Shown: positions 6,807 to 13,699 of the stretch, piece by piece
How the letters are laid out: every line of letters begins with the position of its first letter
Numbering within the stretch: the first letter of the stretch is position 1
NCBI GenBank assembly: GCA_937988695.1
Contig: CALKHM010000055.1
Coordinates: 1 to 13,957 of the forward strand
Direction: 5' to 3'
From: an uncultured Microbacterium sp.
GTDB lineage: Bacteria > Actinomycetota > Actinomycetes > Actinomycetales > Microbacteriaceae
Length of the DNA stretch: 13,957 nt
Translations under genes and position numbers: made by a program
The notes under the pieces: generated by a model
Databases searched by the model: none
The model's input: only the letters and a program-made list of their open reading frames with translations
Told to the model about the DNA's origin: nothing

Positions 6807-7820
6807 TCAGCCGCTGAAGGTGAACGGCGCGGTCATCTTGTCGACGTTGTCCTTCGTGATGAGGATGCAGTCGAACGACTGCTTCTCCTGCGCCGGCTTC
6901 TTGCCGGTGCGGATGTACTCGTCGAGCTCCTGCACGGCCTTCTTGGCGAACACCGCCACCGGCTGCAGCACGGTGTAGGCCAGGTCGCCGGCCTTGATCG
7001 CGTCCACCGCGTCGGGCGAGCCGTCGAAGCCGCCCACGACGATGCCGTTGGAGATGCCGTCGGCCGACAGCTTCTTCCCGGCCTGCTTGATGGCGGCGAT
7101 CGCGCCCAGCGCCATCTCGTCGTTGCCGGCGATCACGGCGTTGATGTCGGGGTGCGCCTGCAGGATCGACTGCATCTTCTGCTGGCCGAGCGCGCGGTCC
7201 CAGTTGGCGGTCTGCTGCGCGACCTTCTTCCAGTCCGGGTACTGCGAGATCACGGTCTTGTAGCCATTGGAACGGGTCGCGGCGTTGTTGTCGGAGGGCA
7301 GGCCGAACAGCTCGGCGTAGTTGCCCTTCGTGCCGGCGGCCTTGATCCACTGCTGCGCGCCCAGGGCCGCGCCCTGCGCGTTGTTCGACACGAGCTGGCC
7401 CAGCGCCACGCCCTGCTGATCGATCTCGGCGTTGACCAGGAACACCGGGATGTTCTTGGCCATCGCGCGCTTGATGTTGCCGATCGAGCCCTCGGCGTTG
7501 GCCGGGTCGAGGATGATGCCTGCCGCGTGCTTGGCGATCGCCGTGTCGATGATGGTCGACTCGGTGTTCACGTCGGCCTTGGAGGCGGCCACCGAAGCCG
7601 TGTAGCCCAGGCTCTCGGCCTCCTTCTGCGCGACATCGCCCTCGGTCAGCCAGTACGGGTTGGACGGGTCGTTGACGATGATCTGGATGAACCCTCCGGC
7701 CTTGCCGGACTTCGCCGACTGGCTCGGCGAAGTGCCCGACGTGCCCGAGCACGCGCTCAGGCCGAGCGCTGCGACGGCGCCCAGCGCCAACGCTGCGACG
7801 ACTGCTTTCTTGCGGGACAT
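6807..7820 (-). CDS. Sugar/polyol ABC transporter substrate-binding lipoprotein (RbsB-like)
   Basis: A 337-residue lipoprotein of the periplasmic-binding-protein type I (ribose/galactose-like) family. It has a basic N-terminus, a hydrophobic stretch and the lipobox LSAC with Cys24 as the lipidation site, followed by a Ser/Gly/Thr linker. The mature part starts with FIQIIVNDPSNPYW, shows DPANAEGS and a later AVIAGNDEMALGAIAAIKQAG block (hinge and pocket of this family), then VVGGFDGSPDAVDAIK. It would be tethered outside the membrane and deliver ligand to the permease 41 nt upstream in the operon. The start ATG at 7820 is supported by AGGAG 4 nt upstream and by the signal peptide. The ligand is inferred as a four-carbon polyol from the downstream enzymes; homologues also bind pentoses, so this remains open. 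Confidence 0.9.
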   Translation of the reverse strand: MSRKKAVVAALALGAVAALGLSACSGTSGTSPSQSAKSGKAGGFIQIIVNDPSNPYWLTEGDVAQKEAESLGYTASVAASKADVNTESTIIDTAIAKHAAGIILDPANAEGSIGNIKRAMAKNIPVFLVNAEIDQQGVALGQLVSNNAQGAALGAQQWIKAAGTKGNYAELFGLPSDNNAATRSNGYKTVISQYPDWKKVAQQTANWDRALGQQKMQSILQAHPDINAVIAGNDEMALGAIAAIKQAGKKLSADGISNGIVVGGFDGSPDAVDAIKAGDLAYTVLQPVAVFAKKAVQELDEYIRTGKKPAQEKQSFDCILITKDNVDKMTAPFTFSG

Positions 7821-7861
7821 GTTCTCCTCTTTCTTCTGGTGGTGATGGGATCGGGTGCCGG

Positions 7862-8977
7862 TCAGCCGGCGCTGCCGGCCGTCGCCGGCTCGGCCTCGGC
7901 GTCGCCGGTGCCGCCGCCGGCCGGCGGCGGGGCGATCGGCGTCGAGGTGGGCTTGGGCCGACGCGAGCGCAGCTGGATGCTGTTCAGCAGTACGGCCAGG
8001 ACAATGACCGCACCGGTGAACACGGTCTGCACGTAGACGGACACGCCGACGATGGTCAGGCCCGCCGCGAGGAAGCCGATGACGAACGCACCCAGCAGCG
8101 TGCCGCGCACGTTGCCGGTGCCGCCGAACAGCGACGCGCCGCCGATGACGACCGCCGCGATCGCGGTCAGCTCGTACGAGGTGCCCTGGGTGGGCCCGGC
8201 ACTGGTCAGCTCGCTGGTCAGGATCACGCCCGCGATGGCCGCGCACACGCCGGCGATGACGTAGGCGCGCACGCTGACCTTGCGCACCGGGACGCCGGAC
8301 AGCTCGGCGGCACGGCGGTTGCCGCCCTGCGCGTACAGCCAGCGGCCGTACACGGTGCGGCTGAGCAGGAGGCTCGCGACGATGCTGACCACGACCATGA
8401 TCCACACGCCGATCGGGATGCCCAGCAGCGAGTTGAAGCCGAGCCATTCGAACCCGGTGTTGCCGAGCTCCGGCTTGCCGCTGAGGTTGTTCACGGTCAG
8501 GCCGTTGGTGGTCAGCTGCGCGAGTCCGCGGATCACGTACATCGTGCCCAGCGTCGCCACGAACGGCGCCACGTTCAGGCGTGCCACGAGCACGCCGTTG
8601 AGCAGCCCGACGAGGGCTCCGGCGGCCACCGCCAGGATGACGACCACCCAGACCGGCGGGTACAGGATGACGCCGCCGACGGGGAACCCCTGCAGGGCAA
8701 GGCCCGCCACCATGCCGGACAGTCCGAGCGTGGAGCCCACCGACAGGTCGATGCCGCCGTCCATGATGACCACGAGCATGCCGATCGACAGGATCGCGTA
8801 CACCGACACCTGCTGGCACATCACGATGATGTTCGACAGGGTCGGGAACGACTGCGGGGCCAGGATCGTGAAGACGATGAAGATCGCCAGCAGCGCGAAG
8901 AACGCACGGCCTTCGAGCAGGACAGCGCCCCAGGTGAGGCCTTGGAACGGGCGCCGGCGCCCGAGTGCTTCAGTCAT
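7862..8977 (-). CDS. Sugar ABC transporter permease (RbsC family)
   Basis: A 371-residue, highly hydrophobic permease with about eight to ten membrane segments, beginning near residue 25 (FFALLAIFIVFTIL). Family motifs are MDGGIDLSVGS (72-82), LNGVLVARLNVAPFVATLGT (126-145) and the cytoplasmic coupling loop GGNRRAAELSGVPVRK (218-233) that contacts the ATPase, followed by GGASLFGGTGNVRGTLLGA. The last 35 residues form a Pro/Gly/Ala/Thr-rich cytoplasmic tail, probably disordered. A single permease gene fits this family, where it homodimerises. The start is taken as ATG 8977, preceded by AAGGAA about 11 nt upstream. A GTG 10 codons earlier, overlapping the ATPase stop codon, is possible but lacks a clear ribosome site. 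It lies 26 nt after the ATPase gene. Confidence 0.9.
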   Translation of the reverse strand: MTEALGRRRPFQGLTWGAVLLEGRAFFALLAIFIVFTILAPQSFPTLSNIIVMCQQVSVYAILSIGMLVVIMDGGIDLSVGSTLGLSGMVAGLALQGFPVGGVILYPPVWVVVILAVAAGALVGLLNGVLVARLNVAPFVATLGTMYVIRGLAQLTTNGLTVNNLSGKPELGNTGFEWLGFNSLLGIPIGVWIMVVVSIVASLLLSRTVYGRWLYAQGGNRRAAELSGVPVRKVSVRAYVIAGVCAAIAGVILTSELTSAGPTQGTSYELTAIAAVVIGGASLFGGTGNVRGTLLGAFVIGFLAAGLTIVGVSVYVQTVFTGAVIVLAVLLNSIQLRSRRPKPTSTPIAPPPAGGGTGDAEAEPATAGSAG

Positions 8978-9003
8978 GTGAGTGTCGTTTCCTTCGTTCG
9001 CCG

Positions 9004-10545
9004 TCACGCGGCGACGACCGCTTCGCCCGAGGCGGCCATGATCTGTTCTTTGGGGGTGTCGGGGCCGAACTCGGCGACGATGCGCCCGCGCGCCATGACG
9101 ACGATGCGGTGCGCGATGCTCAGGCATTCGCCGACCTCGCTGGTGGAGTACACGACGGCGAGCCCCTCACGGGCACGCGCCGCGACGAGCTTGAAGACCT
9201 CGGCCTTCGCGCCCACGTCGATGCCCCGCGTCGGCTCGTCCAGCAGCAGCACCTTAGGTCCGGTGGAGACGATCTTGCCGATGACCACCTTCTGCTGGTT
9301 GCCGCCGGAGAGCGACCCGATCGGGGCGCCGCCGCCGTCGGTCTTCACATGCACGTCGCGGATGGCGTCGTCGATGTGCGCGCGCTCCTTGCCGCGCGAG
9401 ACGAACAGTCCCTTCACGAACGTGCTGACGTTGGCCAGCGAGATGTTGCGGCCCACGCTCATGGTCTGCACGAGGCCATCGCGCTGCCGGTCCTCGGGCA
9501 CGAGCCCCAGCCCCGACGCGAGCCGGTCACGCAGGCTCAGGTGGGTGATCTCACCGCCGCGCACGTGCACCGTGCCCCCGACGCTCGGCCGCCGCCCGGC
9601 GACCGCCTCGAGCATCTCGGTGCGTCCGGCGCCCATCAGGCCGTAGATGCAGACGATCTCACCCTCGCGCACCTGCAGCGACAGACGATCCACCAGCATC
9701 CGTGCCGGCTCCTTCGGATCGGCGACGCTGAGGCCCTGCACGTCCAGCGCCACCGGCCCGAACTCGTAGCCGTCCGGCGGTGAGCCCAGGTCGTAGTTCT
9801 CACCGACCATGTGCCGGATGATCCACTCCAGATCGATGTCGGCGGCCGCCGCCTTCGCGGTCATCGCGCCGTCGCGCAGCACCACCGCGTGATCGGTGAC
9901 CTGCAGCGCCTCCTCGAGGTGGTGCGAGATGTAGACGATCGCGACGCCCTTCGCGGTGAGATCGTCGATGACGCGGAACAGGATGCCGACCTCGTTGGCC
10001 GACAGCGCCGAGGTCGGCTCGTCCATGATGAGGATGCGCGAGTCGGCCAGCAGGGCGCGGGCGATCTCGACCAGCTGCTGTTCGCCCAGGCGCAGCTCCG
10101 ACACCTTCGTGCGGGGGGCGATCTGCACACCGAGCTCGGCGAGCACCTCGCGACTGCGCCGCTCCTGCTCCTTGTCGTCGACACGGCCGGCGCGGCTGAG
10201 CTCGCGGCCCATGAACAGGTTGTCGCGCACCGAGATGTTCGGCGACAGGCTCAGCTCCTGGTGGATGATCGAGATGCCGTGGTCGCGGGCGTCGTTCGTG
10301 TCCGCGAACTCGACCTCCTCGCCGTCCAGGATGATCGAGCCGCTCGTGGGCTTCTCGACCCCGGAGAGGATCTTCATCAGCGTGGACTTGCCGGCGCCGT
10401 TCTCGCCGAACAGCGTCGTGACCGTTCCCGGATAGACGTCGAAGTTCACGCCCTTCAAGGCACGCACTCCGCCGTAGTTCTTCACGATGTCGCGCGCCGA
10501 GAGCACCGGCCGCTCGCCTGCCGGCTCGCGCGTCTGCCCGTTCAT
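9004..10545 (-). CDS. Sugar ABC transporter ATP-binding protein with two NBDs (RbsA/MglA family)
   Basis: A 513-residue ATPase made of two fused nucleotide-binding domains. NBD1 is complete: Walker A GENGAGKST (47-55), Q-loop IIHQEL (Q96), signature LRLGEQQ (151-157), Walker B ILIMDEP (171-177) and switch His208 in YISHHLEEA. NBD2 has the degenerate Walker A GLMGAGRTE (302-310), where the lysine is replaced, a normal signature LSGGNQQ (412-418) and LLLDEPTRGID (433-443), but STSE in place of the switch histidine. This asymmetry is normal for the carbohydrate-uptake family 2 (ribose, galactose, xylose). It powers import with the following permease and binding protein. The ATG at 10545 is only 4 nt after the DUF2291 stop codon, so translation is probably coupled. 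Confidence 0.93.
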   Translation of the reverse strand: MNGQTREPAGERPVLSARDIVKNYGGVRALKGVNFDVYPGTVTTLFGENGAGKSTLMKILSGVEKPTSGSIILDGEEVEFADTNDARDHGISIIHQELSLSPNISVRDNLFMGRELSRAGRVDDKEQERRSREVLAELGVQIAPRTKVSELRLGEQQLVEIARALLADSRILIMDEPTSALSANEVGILFRVIDDLTAKGVAIVYISHHLEEALQVTDHAVVLRDGAMTAKAAAADIDLEWIIRHMVGENYDLGSPPDGYEFGPVALDVQGLSVADPKEPARMLVDRLSLQVREGEIVCIYGLMGAGRTEMLEAVAGRRPSVGGTVHVRGGEITHLSLRDRLASGLGLVPEDRQRDGLVQTMSVGRNISLANVSTFVKGLFVSRGKERAHIDDAIRDVHVKTDGGGAPIGSLSGGNQQKVVIGKIVSTGPKVLLLDEPTRGIDVGAKAEVFKLVAARAREGLAVVYSTSEVGECLSIAHRIVVMARGRIVAEFGPDTPKEQIMAASGEAVVAA

Positions 10546-10549
10546 GCGA

Positions 10550-11215
10550 TCACTTCCCCACCGCGATCTGCGAGGGCGTCACGTTCCACTGCTGCGGGTT
10601 GATCAGCGTGAACGCACCGTGCACGGTCACGGTCTTGCCCTCCAAGCCGGTGGCGTCGATCTTGGTCAGCGCCTTCTTCAGCTCGTCGTTGATCGCCGCC
10701 CCGGCATCCTGGAACTCGATCTGGTTGTTGAAATCGTTCAGCGTGACCTTCCCAGTCACGTCGCGCAGGTCGGTGCCGTTGATGGCAGGCCCCAGCTGCA
10801 GGCCGATCTTGACGTCGCCGAGCCCTTCCACCGTGATGGGCGTGTAGCCGTCCGCGGGGACCTTGCCCACCACGCCGGTGAACGTGATCGGGATGATGTA
10901 CGTCGCCCCGTCGGCCGACTTGCCGTACTTGCTCGCCGCCGCCGTGGCGTCGGCCTTCACGGCGGGGGCAAGCGTCACGGCATCCACCGCGTTCTCGGCG
11001 ATGTACTTCTGGATCTTCGGGAACTGGGTCTGTCCGTAGCTGGCCGCGTTGAACTGGCCGGGACCGGCGGCGGCCTGCGAGTCCTTCGGCACGATCCGGG
11101 TGCTCAGCGCCATGGCGATCACCAGCACCACCACCAGTCCCGCCCAGATGAGCCGCTTGACCAAAGGGCTCATGCCCTTGCGTTTGACCGCGACGCTCGT
11201 CGTGACGGTGCTCAT
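10550..11215 (-). CDS. DUF2291 family membrane-anchored protein
   Basis: A 221-residue protein with an N-terminal cytoplasmic basic stretch, one membrane segment (about residues 22-38, IWAGLVVVLVIAMAL) and an extracytoplasmic domain. The domain contains LGPAINGTDLRDVTGKVTLNDFNNQIEF (141-168), which I recognise as the DUF2291 core. Members typically lie inside sugar ABC operons and have no established function; an accessory role at the transporter is a guess. The family is described as a predicted lipoprotein, but no cysteine is visible after the hydrophobic segment, so this one is anchored by the uncleaved helix or released by signal peptidase. Its ATG at 11215 overlaps the dehydrogenase stop codon by 4 nt (ATGA), favouring this start; an internal ATG 14 codons later has AAGGG only 1 nt before it and would still keep the helix. 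Confidence 0.78.
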   Translation of the reverse strand: MSTVTTSVAVKRKGMSPLVKRLIWAGLVVVLVIAMALSTRIVPKDSQAAAGPGQFNAASYGQTQFPKIQKYIAENAVDAVTLAPAVKADATAAASKYGKSADGATYIIPITFTGVVGKVPADGYTPITVEGLGDVKIGLQLGPAINGTDLRDVTGKVTLNDFNNQIEFQDAGAAINDELKKALTKIDATGLEGKTVTVHGAFTLINPQQWNVTPSQIAVGK

Positions 11216-12246
11216 GCGATCAGCACCCGCGACTCGGTGTCGTTCGGGCGGATCTGCAGCTTGCGGCCCGTTCCCGCGCGGAACATGTCCAGCGCCTGCG
11301 CGTAGTCGTCGAGGGTGAACGAGTGGCTGATCATCGCCTTCGCGTTGATCGCGCCGGCCTCGAACAGCTCGACGGCGCGGCCGAACGAGTTGAGCACGGC
11401 CATCGTGCCGACGATCGAGATCTCGTCGCGGTACACCCGGAACGGCGAGTACTGCGCGGTGCGGTCGGCGGGCGCGACCCCGAAGTCCTGGAAGAAGCCG
11501 GCCGGCTTGACCCGGGTCAGGGCGTCTTCGATGGCCCGGATGTTTCCCGTGCAGTCGATCACGACATCCCACTTCGTGCGATCAGCCTGATCGGCGCTGG
11601 TGTAGCGGTTCGGGATGCCGCACTCGGCGGCGGTGTTCAGCCGGTCCTCGTTCAGGTCGACGATCGTGACGCTGGCGGCGCCGGCGCGCGAGGCCAGCTG
11701 AGCCATGAGCAGCCCCATCGTGCCCGAGCCGTAGACGAGCACGTGGTCGCCCAGGCGCCGCGGCAGAACATCCCAGCCGCGGATCGCGCAGGCCAACGGC
11801 TCGATGAGCGCCGCCTCGTAGAGATCGGTGTCGGCCTTGAGCTTGTACACGTTGCGCGAGGGCGCGGTGAAGAACTGCTGCGAGGCGCCGTCGGAGGCGA
11901 CCACACCCAGCCCGTTCCACTGCGGACAGAGGTTCTGGTGCCCGTTCAGGCAGAACTCGCACTCACCGCACGTGGTGCTGGGGTTGACCGCGACGTGGTC
12001 GCCGACGTGGAAGTCGAAGACGCCGTCGTTCACGCCCTCGCCGAGCGCGACGATCGTGCCGGTCGCCTCGTGACCGGGGACCAGGGGGAAGACGGTCCCC
12101 TCGAACTCTCCGTCGAACACGTGCGTGTCGGTGCCGCAGATGCCCACCGCGGCCGTCTCGATCAGGATCTCTTTGTACCCGGGCTCGGGTGTGGGCCGCT
12201 CCTGCAGGGCGAGCTCGCCCTGAGCGGTGAAAACTACTGCGCGCAT
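11212..12246 (-). CDS. Zinc-dependent medium-chain alcohol (polyol) dehydrogenase, first gene of the operon
   Basis: A 344-residue MDR enzyme. Catalytic zinc ligands are visible as Cys37 (GICGTD), His59-Glu60 (PGHEATG) and Glu149 (ALIEPLACA). The structural zinc site is intact, CGECEFCLNGHQNLC (Cys93, 96, 99, 107). The Rossmann motif is GSGTMG (173-178), followed by an acid in VDLNEDR (D197), favouring NAD over NADP. As the first gene of the transporter/kinase/isomerase block it is the leading candidate for oxidising the imported polyol to a ketose, proposed as tetritol to erythrulose. From memory it is not close to the M. smegmatis erythritol/L-threitol dehydrogenase, whose N-terminal region reads differently, so substrate assignment is weak. 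The ATG at 12246 has GGGAG 6 nt upstream. The stop overlaps the DUF2291 start by 4 nt. Confidence 0.88.
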   Translation of the reverse strand: MRAVVFTAQGELALQERPTPEPGYKEILIETAAVGICGTDTHVFDGEFEGTVFPLVPGHEATGTIVALGEGVNDGVFDFHVGDHVAVNPSTTCGECEFCLNGHQNLCPQWNGLGVVASDGASQQFFTAPSRNVYKLKADTDLYEAALIEPLACAIRGWDVLPRRLGDHVLVYGSGTMGLLMAQLASRAGAASVTIVDLNEDRLNTAAECGIPNRYTSADQADRTKWDVVIDCTGNIRAIEDALTRVKPAGFFQDFGVAPADRTAQYSPFRVYRDEISIVGTMAVLNSFGRAVELFEAGAINAKAMISHSFTLDDYAQALDMFRAGTGRKLQIRPNDTESRVLIA

Positions 12247-12342
12247 CTGTGCTCCCGTTCGCGGCGCTCCATCGCATCCGGGGCCAGGGCTCCGGGGCCG
12301 TCGTCCGCGGCGATGCCGGACGTCTGGCCGTGCGGTGGTCGT

Positions 12343-12410
12343 TCACCTCATGTTATTTTCTCTGTGATCTTGTAACACGATCACGTTAGATACACCATAG
12401 GAATCGTGAC
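12343..12410. promoter_or_regulatory. AT-rich divergent control region with a 21-bp near-palindromic operator candidate
   Basis: In the 233-bp gap between the divergent dehydrogenase genes this segment is strikingly AT-rich for the genome. Arms gtgatcttgt (12364-12373) and acacgatcac (12375-12384) form a 21-bp dyad with one mismatched pair. An upstream word tgttatttt (12351) resembles tgtgatctt (12363), so a repeated half-site 12 bp apart is also possible; tgtta (12351-12355) and taaca (12373-12377) form another dyad. It sits 117 bp from one start codon and 95 bp from the other. The operon's DeoR regulator is the natural ligand. I could not place -10/-35 boxes for either direction with confidence; TTGTAA at 12370-12375 is a weak plus-strand -35. 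The flanks, 12247-12342 and 12411-12479, show nothing else but the downstream ribosome site. Confidence 0.6.
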
Positions 12411-12479
12411 AGCGGATGTCAACCGAGATCCGCGCGACGCGCGTCGGCGACCGTGCCGGCGCCAGGAGAGGAGCCGACG

Positions 12480-13514
12480 ATGCCTTCCGCCATCCCCCAG
12501 ACCATGCGTGCGGCGGTGCTGGCACGCGCCGGCGAGATCCGGCTCGAAGACCGTGCGGTGCCGGTGCCCGCCGCCGACGAGGTGCTGGTGCGGGTCACCG
12601 CTGTCGGCGTGTGCGGATCGGACGTGCACTTCTACCGCGAGGGCGCGCTCGGCGACTGGGTCGTAGACGAGCCGCTCGTGCTCGGCCACGAGTCGGGCGG
12701 CGTGATCGTGGCGGTCGGTGCCGGCATCGCGTCCGAGCGCGTCGGCGAGCGCGTGTCGATCGAGCCGCAGCATCCCTCCCCCTCGTCGTCCGAGACGCTG
12801 CGCGGCGACTACAACCTCGACCCGCAGATGCGCTTCTACGCCGTACCGGGCACCGACGGGGCCTTCCAGGAGTACGTGACGATCCAGAGCCACTTCGCCC
12901 ACCGCGTGCCCGACACCGTCAGTGACGGCGCGGCGGCGCTCCTGGAGCCGCTGTCGGTGGCCATCGCCGCCGGCCGCAAGGCGGGCCTGGGCCTGGGCAG
13001 CCGGGTGCTGGTCACCGGTGCGGGGCCGGTCGGCCTCGCCGTCGCCCAGGTCGCCCGCGCGGCCGGTGCGGTCGAGGTGCTGGTCACCGACATCAGCGCC
13101 GAGCGGCGCGAGGCCTCGCTGCGGTTCGGGGCCACCCACGCCCTCGACCCGGTCGCCGACGCCGACGCCGTGGCCGGGTCTCGCGTGGACGCGTTCATCG
13201 ACGCGTCGGGCGCGGCGGCCGCCGTGCGTGCGGGGCTGGAGGCGCTGCGCCCGGCCGGCCGCGCGGTGCTGGTGGGCATGGGGCTTGCCGAGCTGCCGCT
13301 GCCGGTCACCCGCATCCAGAACAACGAGCTCGTGGTCACCGGCGTGTTCCGGTACGCGAACACCTGGCCGACGGCTGTCGCGATGGCCGCGACCGGCCAG
13401 GTCGACCTCGACGCGATGATCACCGGCCGTTTCGGCCTCGCCCAGACGCAGGATGCCCTGGAGTCGACCACGACGCCCGGCACGATCAAGTCGGTCGTCG
13501 AACCACAGCGCTGA
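12480..13514 (+). CDS. Sorbitol/xylitol dehydrogenase-like polyol dehydrogenase lacking structural-zinc cysteines
   Basis: A 344-residue MDR of the polyol (sorbitol/xylitol/L-idonate) dehydrogenase type. Catalytic zinc positions are Cys45 (GVCGSDVHFYREGALGDW), His70-Glu71 (LGHESGG) and Glu156 (ALLEPLSVA). The NAD site is GAGPVG (180-185) with an acid at D204 (VTDISAER). The lobe that normally binds the structural zinc lacks all four cysteines; it reads HPSPSSSETLRGDYNLDP at residues 98-115, keeping only the YNL framework, so only the catalytic zinc can be held, as in animal sorbitol dehydrogenases. The ATG at 12480 is chosen because AGGAGAGGAG lies 6 nt upstream; an earlier GTG in frame would include this site. 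It is transcribed away from the operon across a shared control region and may oxidise a second stereoisomer or another polyol. Confidence 0.88.
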   Translation: MPSAIPQTMRAAVLARAGEIRLEDRAVPVPAADEVLVRVTAVGVCGSDVHFYREGALGDWVVDEPLVLGHESGGVIVAVGAGIASERVGERVSIEPQHPSPSSSETLRGDYNLDPQMRFYAVPGTDGAFQEYVTIQSHFAHRVPDTVSDGAAALLEPLSVAIAAGRKAGLGLGSRVLVTGAGPVGLAVAQVARAAGAVEVLVTDISAERREASLRFGATHALDPVADADAVAGSRVDAFIDASGAAAAVRAGLEALRPAGRAVLVGMGLAELPLPVTRIQNNELVVTGVFRYANTWPTAVAMAATGQVDLDAMITGRFGLAQTQDALESTTTPGTIKSVVEPQR

Positions 13515-13583
13515 GGCAGCCGCGGCGCGGGCGGGCCGGCCGGCCGAGCGCCGGCGCGCGCTCTGCCGGCGCACACCGCAGGA

Positions 13584-13623
13584 CACACGGGCACGACACG
13601 CCGCGGCATCCCTGCCCCGTGTG
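13584..13623 (+). terminator. Imperfect stem-loop in the convergent gap
   Basis: Arms cacacgggca (13584-13593) and tgccccgtgtg (13613-13623) pair with one bulged base over a 19-nt loop, in the 185-bp gap between the plus-strand dehydrogenase and the minus-strand LysR gene that converges on it. A bidirectional terminator is plausible from position. It has no T-run, and GC-rich dyads arise easily here. Nothing else is seen from 13515 to 13699 beyond ggccggccgg-type simple sequence. Confidence 0.35.
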
Positions 13624-13699
13624 GCGAGCCGCACACAGCGTCCGACGCCCTGCGCGCCCGAGGCCGCCGGCAGGTACCTCGCACACCGCGGGGTCGCGC

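Noticed and set aside
11212..12246. Naming the first dehydrogenase eltD (erythritol/L-threitol dehydrogenase)
   Set aside because: The N-terminal and cofactor-region sequence does not match what I recall of the characterised enzyme, so only the family and a polyol substrate are supported.
12363..12385. A CRP/GlxR-type site (TGTGA ... TCAC)
   Set aside because: The half-sites TGTGA and TCACG are 13 bp apart, not the 6 bp required by CRP-family dimers, and the symmetry extends over a wider 21-bp dyad better suited to another repressor.
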